From Capsulimonas corticalis (GTDB taxonomy: Bacteria > Armatimonadota > Armatimonadia > Armatimonadales > Capsulimonadaceae): 64,000 nucleotides of DNA. The notes under the pieces are model-generated. The model was not told where the DNA came from. It made no database searches and saw nothing but the letters and a program-made list of their open reading frames with translations. Position 1 is the stretch's first letter, and every line of letters starts with the position of its first letter. The translations under genes were made by a program, and so were the position numbers. Shown piece by piece: positions 47,345 through 54,809 of the stretch. The DNA lies in assembly GCF_003574315.2 (NCBI RefSeq), contig NZ_AP025739.1, positions 1,550,001 through 1,614,000 of the forward strand, in the 5' to 3' direction.

Positions 47345-47752
47345 TTATATCTTCTTGAGCAGATCAACAAAAGTTTCGGCCACACAGATAGGATGTTCTC
47401 GATCTAAATCAATACAGTCAAACAGTACATATTTGCAGTCTTGGGATGAGGAAGTCGTCAAATCAACACCGATTAAATTCCCACACCCATCGCTACCAAT
47501 GATGATCAAACCTGGGAAATACTCCGCTACGCCATAACCGACCGTCAATTCCGCCACACCCTCGCCGCCCGGAAGGTTGACGAACAAATCCGGACCGTGG
47601 CCAGTCGCGCCATTCGAGAGCCTGAGAAACTCCAGATAATCATCAGGCAGCGAGTGATTGGTGAGAGTTCGAACATACTGGACGAGCTTCTGAATTTCTT
47701 CTTCAGTCGCTTCAGCCTTCAGTTCTAATTGGTTCAATATATTTGGAGGCAT
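47345..47752 (-). CDS. SMI1/KNR4 (SUKH) family immunity-like protein
   Basis: A 135-aa SUKH-fold protein: LPDDYLEFLRLSNGATG, then an IIIGSDGCGNLIGVDL strand and LFDCIDLDRE, the family pattern. SUKH proteins are often immunity proteins for polymorphic toxins. I see no toxin or secretion gene beside it, so it is an orphan. It is part of the low-G+C island between dciA and recF. Confidence 0.85.
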   Translation of the reverse strand: MPPNILNQLELKAEATEEEIQKLVQYVRTLTNHSLPDDYLEFLRLSNGATGHGPDLFVNLPGGEGVAELTVGYGVAEYFPGLIIIGSDGCGNLIGVDLTTSSSQDCKYVLFDCIDLDREHPICVAETFVDLLKKI

Positions 47753-47778
47753 TGGGGCGAATAAACCATATTCTTACC

Positions 47779-48106
47779 TTACGATTCTTGTTTCGATATA
47801 GGCCAAACAAACGGCCGAACTGCTTCGATCGCATCGCGATAGGTATTCTCCGCTATTAATAGATCGTACCGATTCTGCATATTCATCCACATCTCAGGCG
47901 TTTGACCAAACAAGCGTCCCAGTCGAAGAGCAATATTGGGAGTAACATTACGCTTTACCGCCAATAATTCTGCAAGTTGCGATTGGGTAATGTTGAGCAG
48001 CTTCGCGAAGCGATATTCAGAAAATTCCCATTTCTGGGAGATAGTCCAATCGCAACGTTGTCCCTGGATGGATATTAAGGAGAAAATTGGGATCATCCAA
48101 TTCCAT
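47779..48106 (-). pseudogene. Frameshifted HigA-family antitoxin
   Basis: From the ATG at 48106 the reading frame starts like HigA (NIHPGTTLRLDYLPEMGI) and then meets a stop. The rest continues in another frame as SEYRFAKLLNITQSQLAELL and RLFGQTPEMWMNMQNRYDLL, which is the HigA helix-turn-helix. The join lies at a run of four A on the plus strand (48021-48024). Removing one base would give an intact protein. It is a pseudogene, a sequencing error or, less likely, a programmed frameshift. GAGGTG precedes the ATG. The gene starts 9 nt after the upstream antidote gene stops, so the two are one operon. Confidence 0.85.
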
Positions 48107-48115
48107 CTACGCACC

Positions 48116-48424
48116 TCAAGCGGCCATCGCGCTGTCAGAATTTTTCTCGATATGCGCTAAATTGATCTGCAAATTCAATGCAGAAAGTACAGAAAGCACA
48201 GTCCGAAATTCCGGATTACTGCCTTCACGCAGGCTCTTATAAAGACTAGCCCGACTCACAGATGCAGAATCTGCGAGTTTAGTTACTCCATTCGCTTTGG
48301 CGACATTTCCGAGTCCCGTTAAAAAAGTATCTGGACCATCTTCCAAGCACTCTTGAAGATAAAGAGCGATAAACTCAGGATTCTGGAAATCACTCAAAAT
48401 AGTCGTGGAATCTTTCTGTGGCAT
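48116..48424 (-). CDS. Addiction-module antidote protein (HTH type)
   Basis: A 102-aa DNA-binding protein of the family of HTH antidotes paired with RelE/HigB-like toxins: LGNVAKANGVTKLADSASVS and RASLYKSLREGSNPEFRTVL are conserved. A partner toxin is normally encoded upstream, but the upstream sequence up to recF has no such gene, so it appears to be orphaned. It heads a two-gene unit with the frameshifted HigA-like gene. A promoter is seen at 48466-48494. Confidence 0.82.
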   Translation of the reverse strand: MPQKDSTTILSDFQNPEFIALYLQECLEDGPDTFLTGLGNVAKANGVTKLADSASVSRASLYKSLREGSNPEFRTVLSVLSALNLQINLAHIEKNSDSAMAA

Positions 48425-48465
48425 TATAGTATTTCTCGATTTGGCGGCAATAAGTTTGTGTATCC

Positions 48466-48494
48466 ACTGTATCCCACAGGAAACAAGTTGTCAA
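48466..48494 (-). promoter_or_regulatory. Promoter of the antidote-HigA unit
   Basis: Minus strand: TTGACA (48494-48489), a 17-nt spacer, TACAGT (48471-48466). The start of transcription would be about 35 nt before the ATG at 48424. Confidence 0.6.
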
Positions 48495-48570
48495 CGATTG
48501 AGTTCTCTTATCGTTGAACGATTGCTTCACTCTCACTCAATTTCAGAAACCGGAAAGCCGAATCAAAAAA

Positions 48571-49704
48571 TTATTGCAGTTCTAATTTGCCGCCGCTGAC
48601 GGCGTACACCCGCGCCTGTTCCAGAACACCCTTGGAGAAGGGGCGCAGATTCGTACAGCTCAGGAAGGTTTGGGAGCCGGCGCGTTCGGTGAGGTCGAAG
48701 AGGTGGTGGCGGCGGACGTCGTCGAGGTCGGAGAGGACGTCGTCGAGGAGAAGGATGGGGGGCTCGCCGACGAGTTCTTCGATGAGTTGGCGTTCGGCGA
48801 GTTTGAGCGAGAGGGCAACGGTGCGCTGCTGGCCCTGGGAGCCGTAAAGGCGGGCGTCGGAGCCGTTGACGAGGAAGGTGAGGTCGTCGCGCTGCGGGCC
48901 GCGCAGAGTCGTGCCGCGATTCATCTCGTCGTGGGCGACGGCGGCGAGGGCTTCGGCGAAGGCTTCGCGGACTCCGGCTTCGTCCACGGCGCCGTCGAGC
49001 GGGAATGAGGGAACATAAACGACCTGGAGGGAATCGCGGCCGTCGCTGAGAGTCTCGTGGACCTCGGCGGCGAGCAATCCGAGTCGCTCCAGGAAGAGGC
49101 GGCGGCGGTCGATGAGTCGCGCCCCGTGATGCGCCAGCTGGGCGCTCCAGCTAGGCAGGACCTCTCGCAACCCGTCCAAGCTCCCCCGGGCGTCTCTCAG
49201 GTCACGCAGGAGCCGATTACGCTGCTCCAGAGTCTTTCGGTAAGCTCCCAATGCGTGCACATACCGGGGGGATGTCTGGGCGATCTCCAAATCCAGGAAC
49301 TGGCGGCGGATGGCGGGTTCGCCGCGGACGATCTCCAGATCCCCGCTGTCAAAGAGAACCGCGTTCAATTGGCCGATCACTTCGGCGAGCTTCGTATGGC
49401 GGACTCCGTTGACTCTCGCCACTTTTTTGTCCGTCTGAGAAAAGATCATCTCCAGAGCGACATCGCTGTTCTTTTCGCGAGTCACATGCGCCGTGATTCT
49501 CCCGACGGGATCCTCAAAGCGAATCAGCTCGATATCCTTGCCGGCGCGAGTCGACTTGCTGGTCGCCAGAACGTAAATGGACTCCAGCAGATTGCTCTTG
49601 CCCTGAGCGTTCCGTCCCGAGAAAACATTGAGACCGGGACCTGGCTCGATTCTCAGCCTTTCATAATTCCGAAAGCTCTCCAGCTCAAGAGTCTCAATCT
49701 GCAT
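48571..49704 (-). CDS. recF: DNA replication and repair protein RecF
   Basis: A 377-aa SMC-like ATPase, loading RecA at gapped DNA with RecO and RecR. Walker A GRNAQGKSN (30-38) and the signature region YGSQGQQRTVALSLKLAE are visible, followed by Walker B ILLLDDVLSDLD. The N-terminal LETLELESFRNYERL is typical. A TATACT (49761-49756, minus strand) may be its -10. The dnaN gene that usually precedes recF is not here; instead the iteron-rich region separates it from dnaA. Confidence 0.95.
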   Translation of the reverse strand: MQIETLELESFRNYERLRIEPGPGLNVFSGRNAQGKSNLLESIYVLATSKSTRAGKDIELIRFEDPVGRITAHVTREKNSDVALEMIFSQTDKKVARVNGVRHTKLAEVIGQLNAVLFDSGDLEIVRGEPAIRRQFLDLEIAQTSPRYVHALGAYRKTLEQRNRLLRDLRDARGSLDGLREVLPSWSAQLAHHGARLIDRRRLFLERLGLLAAEVHETLSDGRDSLQVVYVPSFPLDGAVDEAGVREAFAEALAAVAHDEMNRGTTLRGPQRDDLTFLVNGSDARLYGSQGQQRTVALSLKLAERQLIEELVGEPPILLLDDVLSDLDDVRRHHLFDLTERAGSQTFLSCTNLRPFSKGVLEQARVYAVSGGKLELQ

Positions 49705-50106
49705 ATGTCCCGATTCCCGCTCCCTAGATTCGCCCCGCCTCAGAGTCTTATTCCCAGTATATAAGAATGATTCTGGATTCGTCTTAGTAATAGAATTGTG
49801 ACTCGGCTGTGACTCCAGAATCGCGAATCGCGGGATTCGACGGATTCACGGCGCGACTCGTAAAGCCCTAGTAGCGAGACTCGAAAACGACTCGGGAATC
49901 GCTATGGAATCGACGAGTCACATTCGAGTCACACAGGAGTCACAGAGTCCGCGAATCCCAGCGAGACTCGTGACTCTCGCCCCCGCGATTCCTTGGAGGA
50001 GTCACAATGGAGGGAGTCACAGGCACGGAGAGTCACAATCGAGTCACAGCGAGTCACGTTTGAATTCTCGCTGACGTTTGAGAAGAGTCGGAGATTCGCC
50101 GCGAGT
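49705..50106. other. Candidate replication origin (oriC) with GAGTCAC iterons
   Basis: The 402-bp gap between dnaA and recF. GAGTCAC occurs on the plus strand at 49915, 49926, 49937, 49999, 50014, 50030, 50041 and 50051, and reversed (GTGACTC) at 49798, 49809 and 49970. Nine of the eleven are followed by A (GAGTCACA). Spacings of 10 or 11 bp recur, placing sites on one face of the helix. No TTATCCACA box is seen. GANTC occurs 33 times between 49689 and 50107. The A+T-rich stretch 49748-49797 could be the unwinding element. Origin function is inferred from position and repeats. Confidence 0.7.
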
Positions 50107-51723
50107 CTACAGCGAATGCTCGATCGCTCCGCGAATCCCGGCGATGATCGCGAGAATCTTGGGATCGGACTCCAGTGAGCCGCGCATGCGGGAATGGGCG
50201 TGGGCGATGGCGGAGTGATTCTTGCAGCCGAAGGTGACGGCGAGCGCGGACATGGGAGTCTTGCTGAGCTCGCGGCACAGGTACATGCAGATCTGCCGCG
50301 CCAGCGCCACATCCTTGTCGCGGCTGCCGCCGTTCAGGATCATTTCCTTGGAGACGCCCATGTGCGCCGCGGCGGCGTCCAGAATGATGTCCACGGCCGC
50401 TCCCGCGCCGCTGCCGGTGTCCGGGCGTCGCAGGGCGACATAATCCGTGGGCGAGGGCGCGAAGCTGGGCATGCGCTCGACAAAATAGGAGCTCAGCACA
50501 TCGCTCGCCAGCTGCTTGGTGATCGGACTCTTCGCCAGCGACGCGTACGCCATCAATTTGATCAGCGCGCCCTCCAGAGCCCGGATGTTGCTCTGGATGA
50601 GACTCGCCATGAAGGCGATGACGTCGTCGGGGATCCGCAGGTTCTCCAGGATCGCCTTGCGCTGGAGGATCGCCATGCGCATTTCCAGCTCCGGCGGGGA
50701 GATATCGGCGATCAGGCCGCATTCGAAGCGGGAGCGCAGGCGCTCGTCCATCAATCGCAGCTCGCGCGGCGAGCGGTCGCTGGTGATCACGATCTGCTTG
50801 TTCTGCTGATGCAGCGTGTTGAAGGTATGGAAAAACTCCTCCTTCGTCTGCTCCTTGGAGGCGATGGTCTGGATGTCGTCGACGAGCCAGACATCGACGT
50901 TGCGATACGCGCGCCGGAACTCCTCCGTGCGCTTGTCGCGCAGCGCCATGACGAAGTGGTTCGTGAAGGTCTCGCCGCTGACATAGGCGACTCGGGCGTG
51001 CGGCAGCGTCGCCCGCACATAGTGGCCGATCGCCTGCATCAAATGCGTCTTGCCGAGGCCGGGGCTGCCGTACAGAAACAGCGGATTGTAAGTGCTGCCC
51101 AGGCCCTGCGCGACAGCCATCGCGCCGGCCTGCGCCAATCGATTTGATTTGCCGACGACGAAGTTATCGAACGTATATTTATCGCTGAGCGCGCTCGACG
51201 TCAATTCCGAGCTGAATGGATTGTTGCTCTCGACGATCCGGGACGATTCCTTTGCGGGCTCGCTGCGGCGGGGCATGACTTCGGGCCGGATGCCGTCGCG
51301 GATCCCGCTGAACGCCGCGCGGTCCGGCGGCGCGCCGGCGCTGGGGGAGGCTGCCTGCTGGAGCGGGAGAGGCTGCTCGCCGAGCAGAGGATGCACTTCG
51401 GACGAAGCGGTCACGAAGCGCAGTTGCAGGCCGGTCGTGTCCAGATGCTGCTCTAAGTAGCCGCGAAGCTCCTGAGAGTACTTTTTTTCCGACCACTCGC
51501 GGGCGAACGCTGAGGGCGCGCCGAACACAATGATCGTCCCATCGAACGACAGCGGCTGGAGCGCCTGGAGAAAGTTCTTGAAGGTGGCTTTGTTATACTT
51601 ATTGGCCAGCGTGCGCAGCGTCCTGTCCCAGGCCTTGCGCAGCGCGATGATGTGCTCATCTTCGCCCAGCACGAGCTGCTGTGTCTGCGCGGGCGGTTCT
51701 TCAGGTTTTGGGTGGCTGCTCAC
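50107..51723 (-). CDS. dnaA: Chromosomal replication initiator DnaA
   Basis: A 538-aa initiator, longer than E. coli DnaA (467) mainly because of a long domain II (about residues 105-180). Domain III carries Walker A GSPGLGKT (219-226), Walker B VWLVDD (278-283) and the arginine finger in RLRSRFE. Domain IV is complete but its DNA-reading residues differ from the norm: the position of E. coli Arg399 is Leu474 (DVALARQ instead of SVARPRQ), and the GGRDHTT signature is GCKNHSA (499-505). The GTG at 51723 is the start. A promoter and a leader hairpin lie upstream. Confidence 0.96.
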   Translation of the reverse strand: MSSHPKPEEPPAQTQQLVLGEDEHIIALRKAWDRTLRTLANKYNKATFKNFLQALQPLSFDGTIIVFGAPSAFAREWSEKKYSQELRGYLEQHLDTTGLQLRFVTASSEVHPLLGEQPLPLQQAASPSAGAPPDRAAFSGIRDGIRPEVMPRRSEPAKESSRIVESNNPFSSELTSSALSDKYTFDNFVVGKSNRLAQAGAMAVAQGLGSTYNPLFLYGSPGLGKTHLMQAIGHYVRATLPHARVAYVSGETFTNHFVMALRDKRTEEFRRAYRNVDVWLVDDIQTIASKEQTKEEFFHTFNTLHQQNKQIVITSDRSPRELRLMDERLRSRFECGLIADISPPELEMRMAILQRKAILENLRIPDDVIAFMASLIQSNIRALEGALIKLMAYASLAKSPITKQLASDVLSSYFVERMPSFAPSPTDYVALRRPDTGSGAGAAVDIILDAAAAHMGVSKEMILNGGSRDKDVALARQICMYLCRELSKTPMSALAVTFGCKNHSAIAHAHSRMRGSLESDPKILAIIAGIRGAIEHSL

Positions 51724-51802
51724 AGGTAATAATAATCGCTTCTAAAAATCGCGCCGGAATCTCTTGGCGGGACGCTCCGGGAGCGGCTCAGTAATTGGAG
51801 AA

Positions 51803-51832
51803 GGCGACTGTTTTCGCAGGAAAATAGTCGCC
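51803..51832 (-). other. Hairpin in the dnaA leader
   Basis: GGCGACTGTTTTC, a 4-nt loop, then GAAAATAGTCGCC: 13-bp arms with one mismatch (a G-U pair in one strand's RNA). It lies in the 5' untranslated region of dnaA, about 80 nt before the GTG, and could act in attenuation or mRNA stability. Confidence 0.6.
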
Positions 51833-51844
51833 TCAACGCCGCTC

Positions 51845-51873
51845 ATTATACCGTAAAACGAAGGGGTCGGCAA
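51845..51873 (-). promoter_or_regulatory. dnaA promoter
   Basis: Minus strand: TTGCCG (51873-51868), a 17-nt spacer, TATAAT (51850-51845). The -35 box is inside the hairpin at 51863-51897. The leader would be about 115 nt long. Confidence 0.65.
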
Positions 51874-51897
51874 GCGAAATTTTCGCCTGCCGACCCC
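51863..51897 (-). terminator. Hairpin terminator after tpx
   Basis: GGGGTCGGCAAGCGAAA and TTTCGCCTGCCGACCCC form 17-bp arms with one mismatch. On the minus strand the hairpin is followed by TTCGTTTTA. It separates tpx from dnaA and overlaps the dnaA -35 box. Confidence 0.6.
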
Positions 51898-51950
51898 CGT
51901 CGTCCAAACAGCGGAACGCATCGGACGCGCCCCGAGAGTACGGATGTCTA

Positions 51951-52493
51951 CTACCCAACGAGCTCGCGCGCCGCCCGCAAAACCTCGTCATAATCGGGCT
52001 CGGTCGCCACTTCCGGAACGGTCTGGATGTAGCGAATCACGCCGTCTTTGTCCACCAAATAGATGGCGCGGGTGAGCAAGCCCAGCTCTTTGATATGCAC
52101 GCCGTAGTCGTCGGCGAACTTTCTGTCTTTGTGGTCGGAGAGCATCTTGATGTTGTCGACATGCTCCTGAACCGCCCAGCGCTTTTGCGCGAACGGCGTG
52201 TCCGCGCTGATCGAAACGGCGACGATTTTTTCGGCGGGAAGCGTGGCGATATGGCGGTTGAACTTGCTCGTCTCAAGCGAGCAGACGCTGGTGTCGATCG
52301 ACGGCACCAGAATCAGCAGGACGGCCTTGGTCCCGTTCTCGCGCAGCTGGTCGAGCGTCGTCGGCGAAAGGTCCGTTCCCGTAAGCTGGAAGTCCGGAGC
52401 CTTATCGCCCACCTTCAGCTCCGGGCCCAGAAGCGTCATCGGGTTTCCTTTGAATGTGATCGCGCCGGAGCGCTCGTTCTGCACGTCGGTCAT
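51951..52493 (-). CDS. tpx: Thiol peroxidase Tpx
   Basis: A 180-aa peroxiredoxin of the atypical 2-Cys Tpx class. The peroxidatic Cys71 is in PSIDTSVCSLETSKFN, matching the Tpx signature. The resolving cysteine expected in FAQxRFC is replaced (FAQKRWAVQ), so it would have to work as a 1-Cys enzyme with another reductant. The start is the ATG at 52493 with AAGGAG upstream. Minus-strand TATACT about 35 nt further upstream is the likely -10. It is separated from dnaA by a terminator hairpin. Confidence 0.9.
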   Translation of the reverse strand: MTDVQNERSGAITFKGNPMTLLGPELKVGDKAPDFQLTGTDLSPTTLDQLRENGTKAVLLILVPSIDTSVCSLETSKFNRHIATLPAEKIVAVSISADTPFAQKRWAVQEHVDNIKMLSDHKDRKFADDYGVHIKELGLLTRAIYLVDKDGVIRYIQTVPEVATEPDYDEVLRAARELVG

Positions 52494-52594
52494 GGAATTC
52501 GTTCTCCTTGGCTGAGAGATGTTGAGGCAGTATACCTGGTTTGAAAATGTCTCAACCGGCGGCGTTTCCCTAGAGATCGCGCCGCCGGTTTGTT

Positions 52595-53947
52595 TCATAG
52601 GACAATGTGCATCAAAAGATAGGGACGCGGTTTGATGTCGCCATGCAGCAGCGGAAACTCCACGCCCAGCGCCGAGGACTGTCCGAGACGGCCGGAGAGG
52701 CCCAGCGATAGTCCATGGAATGTCAGCATGCCGTCCAGCGAGTACCGGCCCTTCTGGTCAAAGTTGATCAATTGCGTCGCGAGCGCCGGGCTGAGGCCGC
52801 CCTGGCCGCCCAGCATCAATCCCAGCTTGATCGTTGGGGCCGCGATGGTCTGCGGCGGATTGAACGGCTTGCCGGAGGCGAAGAAACGCGCCCGCAGAAA
52901 CTCCGCGCCCACGTTCGAGGCGTTCTTTTCCGCCAGCACCAGGCCGTAATGCCCGGTGTTCGCCCAGACGATCGGCGCGCCGCCGATGGAGTCGGCGAGC
53001 ATCTGGGACTGCTTGGGCAGAATGAACGTATCGTAGCGGCCGTTGACGAGCAGGGCGTTTTCCGCGCCGTACCCTTTCAGCCAGTTCGTCGGCTCGACCG
53101 GCGCCATGCCGACCTTCAGGTCTTCATAGTTGTAGCCGTGCTGAACGAGCTGTTTGTGCAGCCCTTTCATAAATGGACTTTTCCAGAGCAGACCCGCGGC
53201 GTCCGCGCCGCCGTCGATCGACAGCAGCACCTTCGCGCGCCGGTCAACACCGGCGGCGAGCGAGGCGATGATCGCTCCCAGGCTGATGCCGCTGAGGCCC
53301 ATTCGGCTGGAATCGATGTCGGGGCGGGTCGAAAGCCAGTCCAGGCCGCGACGCACATCCAGCACATTTTGGCGGATCGCTCCCACCATCTGCGGCATGT
53401 TGCCCGACAGCAGCTCCGCCTGCGGCACATGCGGGAGCGGGCGGCGGTCCAGGCTGAAGGGCGATTCGATCAGCAGCGCCGCCGTGTGCGCCTTGGTCAC
53501 ATCCTCGCAAAACTGAAACTCGTTTTTCAGATTGCGCGGCAGCCACTCCGGCAGCACGATCAACGCCGGATGCGGCCCCGGTTCCGGCGGCATGAACAGA
53601 TACGCCACGACGGTATCGTTGGTCGCATACGGCGTCGTCACCGGACTGGGAAACGTGACGCGCGTAATTTTGATCCCGTTCTTTTCCGAGAACGGCTTCT
53701 CATCCGCCACGAACGGCGATTTGCTGTCGTAATCGTAATAGGAGGGATCGGGAACGTACGGTCCCGGAGGGACCGCCGGCGTTACCGTGATGGGACGCGT
53801 GTAATCCCCCGGATCAACCACGACTGCGGGCGGCGCCGTTTGGGCGCTCGCGGCGCGCAAACCGATCGTGAAAAAAGCCAGAGCAAGGAGGGCGTATGTG
53901 ATTGGGCGCGTGTTGCGCCGAGAAAAGACGTGGTTTCTGTGCGGCAA
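52595..53947 (-). CDS. Secreted alpha/beta hydrolase
   Basis: A 450-aa protein with a signal peptide (TYALLALAFFTIGLRAASAQ). An alpha/beta hydrolase domain of the dienelactone-hydrolase-like type has the nucleophile Ser in GLSGISLGA, Asp in NGRYDTF and His in NTGHYGL. The last 80 residues (from about 370) are glycine-rich predicted beta strands (LGLMLGGQGGLSPAL, LSLGLSGRLGQS), of unknown role. The start is a TTG with no clear Shine-Dalgarno sequence, so the exact N-terminus is uncertain. The substrate is unknown. Confidence 0.78.
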   Translation of the reverse strand: MPHRNHVFSRRNTRPITYALLALAFFTIGLRAASAQTAPPAVVVDPGDYTRPITVTPAVPPGPYVPDPSYYDYDSKSPFVADEKPFSEKNGIKITRVTFPSPVTTPYATNDTVVAYLFMPPEPGPHPALIVLPEWLPRNLKNEFQFCEDVTKAHTAALLIESPFSLDRRPLPHVPQAELLSGNMPQMVGAIRQNVLDVRRGLDWLSTRPDIDSSRMGLSGISLGAIIASLAAGVDRRAKVLLSIDGGADAAGLLWKSPFMKGLHKQLVQHGYNYEDLKVGMAPVEPTNWLKGYGAENALLVNGRYDTFILPKQSQMLADSIGGAPIVWANTGHYGLVLAEKNASNVGAEFLRARFFASGKPFNPPQTIAAPTIKLGLMLGGQGGLSPALATQLINFDQKGRYSLDGMLTFHGLSLGLSGRLGQSSALGVEFPLLHGDIKPRPYLLMHIVL

Positions 53948-54074
53948 GAGATCGCCGGCTGTGTTCGTACTTAGAATGGAGTTGTCCCCGCCTGGCTCAG
54001 CCAGTCTCTATCCGCATTGATGCCATTAGTATACCTCCATCGGGAGAATATCTTAGGATACAGATGACGCAATG

Positions 54075-54728
54075 TCAGTGGCGATCCCCCGAGAACGAGT
54101 GCAAAAACACCCAGCCGCCCACAACGACCGCGCTGATGATCAGCACGCCTTTGACCTCCAAGGAGAGATTGGCGGCGAACGCGATGCACAGCACTGGGAT
54201 GCTGATAATCGCAATCGCTTCCAGCATCTTCTTGCGCTGGATTTTGTCCGTCCAAATCGTCTCCAGCGCCGAAAGAAATGTGTCGTGGAGCAGTTCTTTT
54301 CCACACTCTTCACACCTCCGGCTGGTCAGGGGATTGCCGGCTCCGCAGAAAACGCAGTTGATCAAATCCTTCGCCCTGCCTGCTCCGCGTCCAGAAGATC
54401 GGGTCATTTTGCGTCCTGACGCGTCGATATCCATTTGAATCTGACGGATTTTGTACTGGACGCCGGCGCTGGGACGATCGCCCGCCACCTCCAGCGCCTT
54501 TTGATACGCGCCAAGAGCGTCGTTCAGGCGTCCTCCCGAGCGATAGGAATCCCCCAAACCCTCATAAACCGCCATATTGCCGGGATCCTGGCTAATCCGC
54601 CGCTGGAGCGCCGACTCGGCGTCCTGACGGCGCTGCGCCTCGCGTTGATTCAGAAATTTCCGAATGGACCACCACGCAATCAGGCCCACAAGATAAATAG
54701 CGATCAGAATCGGCAAAGCTCTCTCCAA
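54075..54728 (-). CDS. Membrane protein with TPR and zinc ribbon
   Basis: A 217-aa protein: an N-terminal transmembrane helix (LPILIAIYLVGLIAWW), a pair of TPR-like helices (MAVYEGLGDSYRSGGRLNDA), a zinc ribbon CVFCGAGNPLTSRRCEECG at about 124-142, and two C-terminal transmembrane helices. The start is a TTG; a second TTG four codons later has a better-placed GGAGAG. No function is assigned; it may be a membrane-tethered interaction protein. It runs divergently from the propeller gene. Confidence 0.72.
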   Translation of the reverse strand: MERALPILIAIYLVGLIAWWSIRKFLNQREAQRRQDAESALQRRISQDPGNMAVYEGLGDSYRSGGRLNDALGAYQKALEVAGDRPSAGVQYKIRQIQMDIDASGRKMTRSSGRGAGRAKDLINCVFCGAGNPLTSRRCEECGKELLHDTFLSALETIWTDKIQRKKMLEAIAIISIPVLCIAFAANLSLEVKGVLIISAVVVGGWVFLHSFSGDRH

Positions 54729-54809
54729 GTCCGCGTGAGATATCGAGTATCATTGCATAAAACGACTCCCATTGGGGATGGTTTCGCAAAGCGGCCATGG
54801 AGAACCGAC

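Noticed and set aside
49705-50106. CRISPR array as explanation of the GAGTCAC repeats
   Set aside because: The repeated unit is only 7-8 bp, occurs in both orientations and at 10-16 bp spacing, without constant-length spacers.
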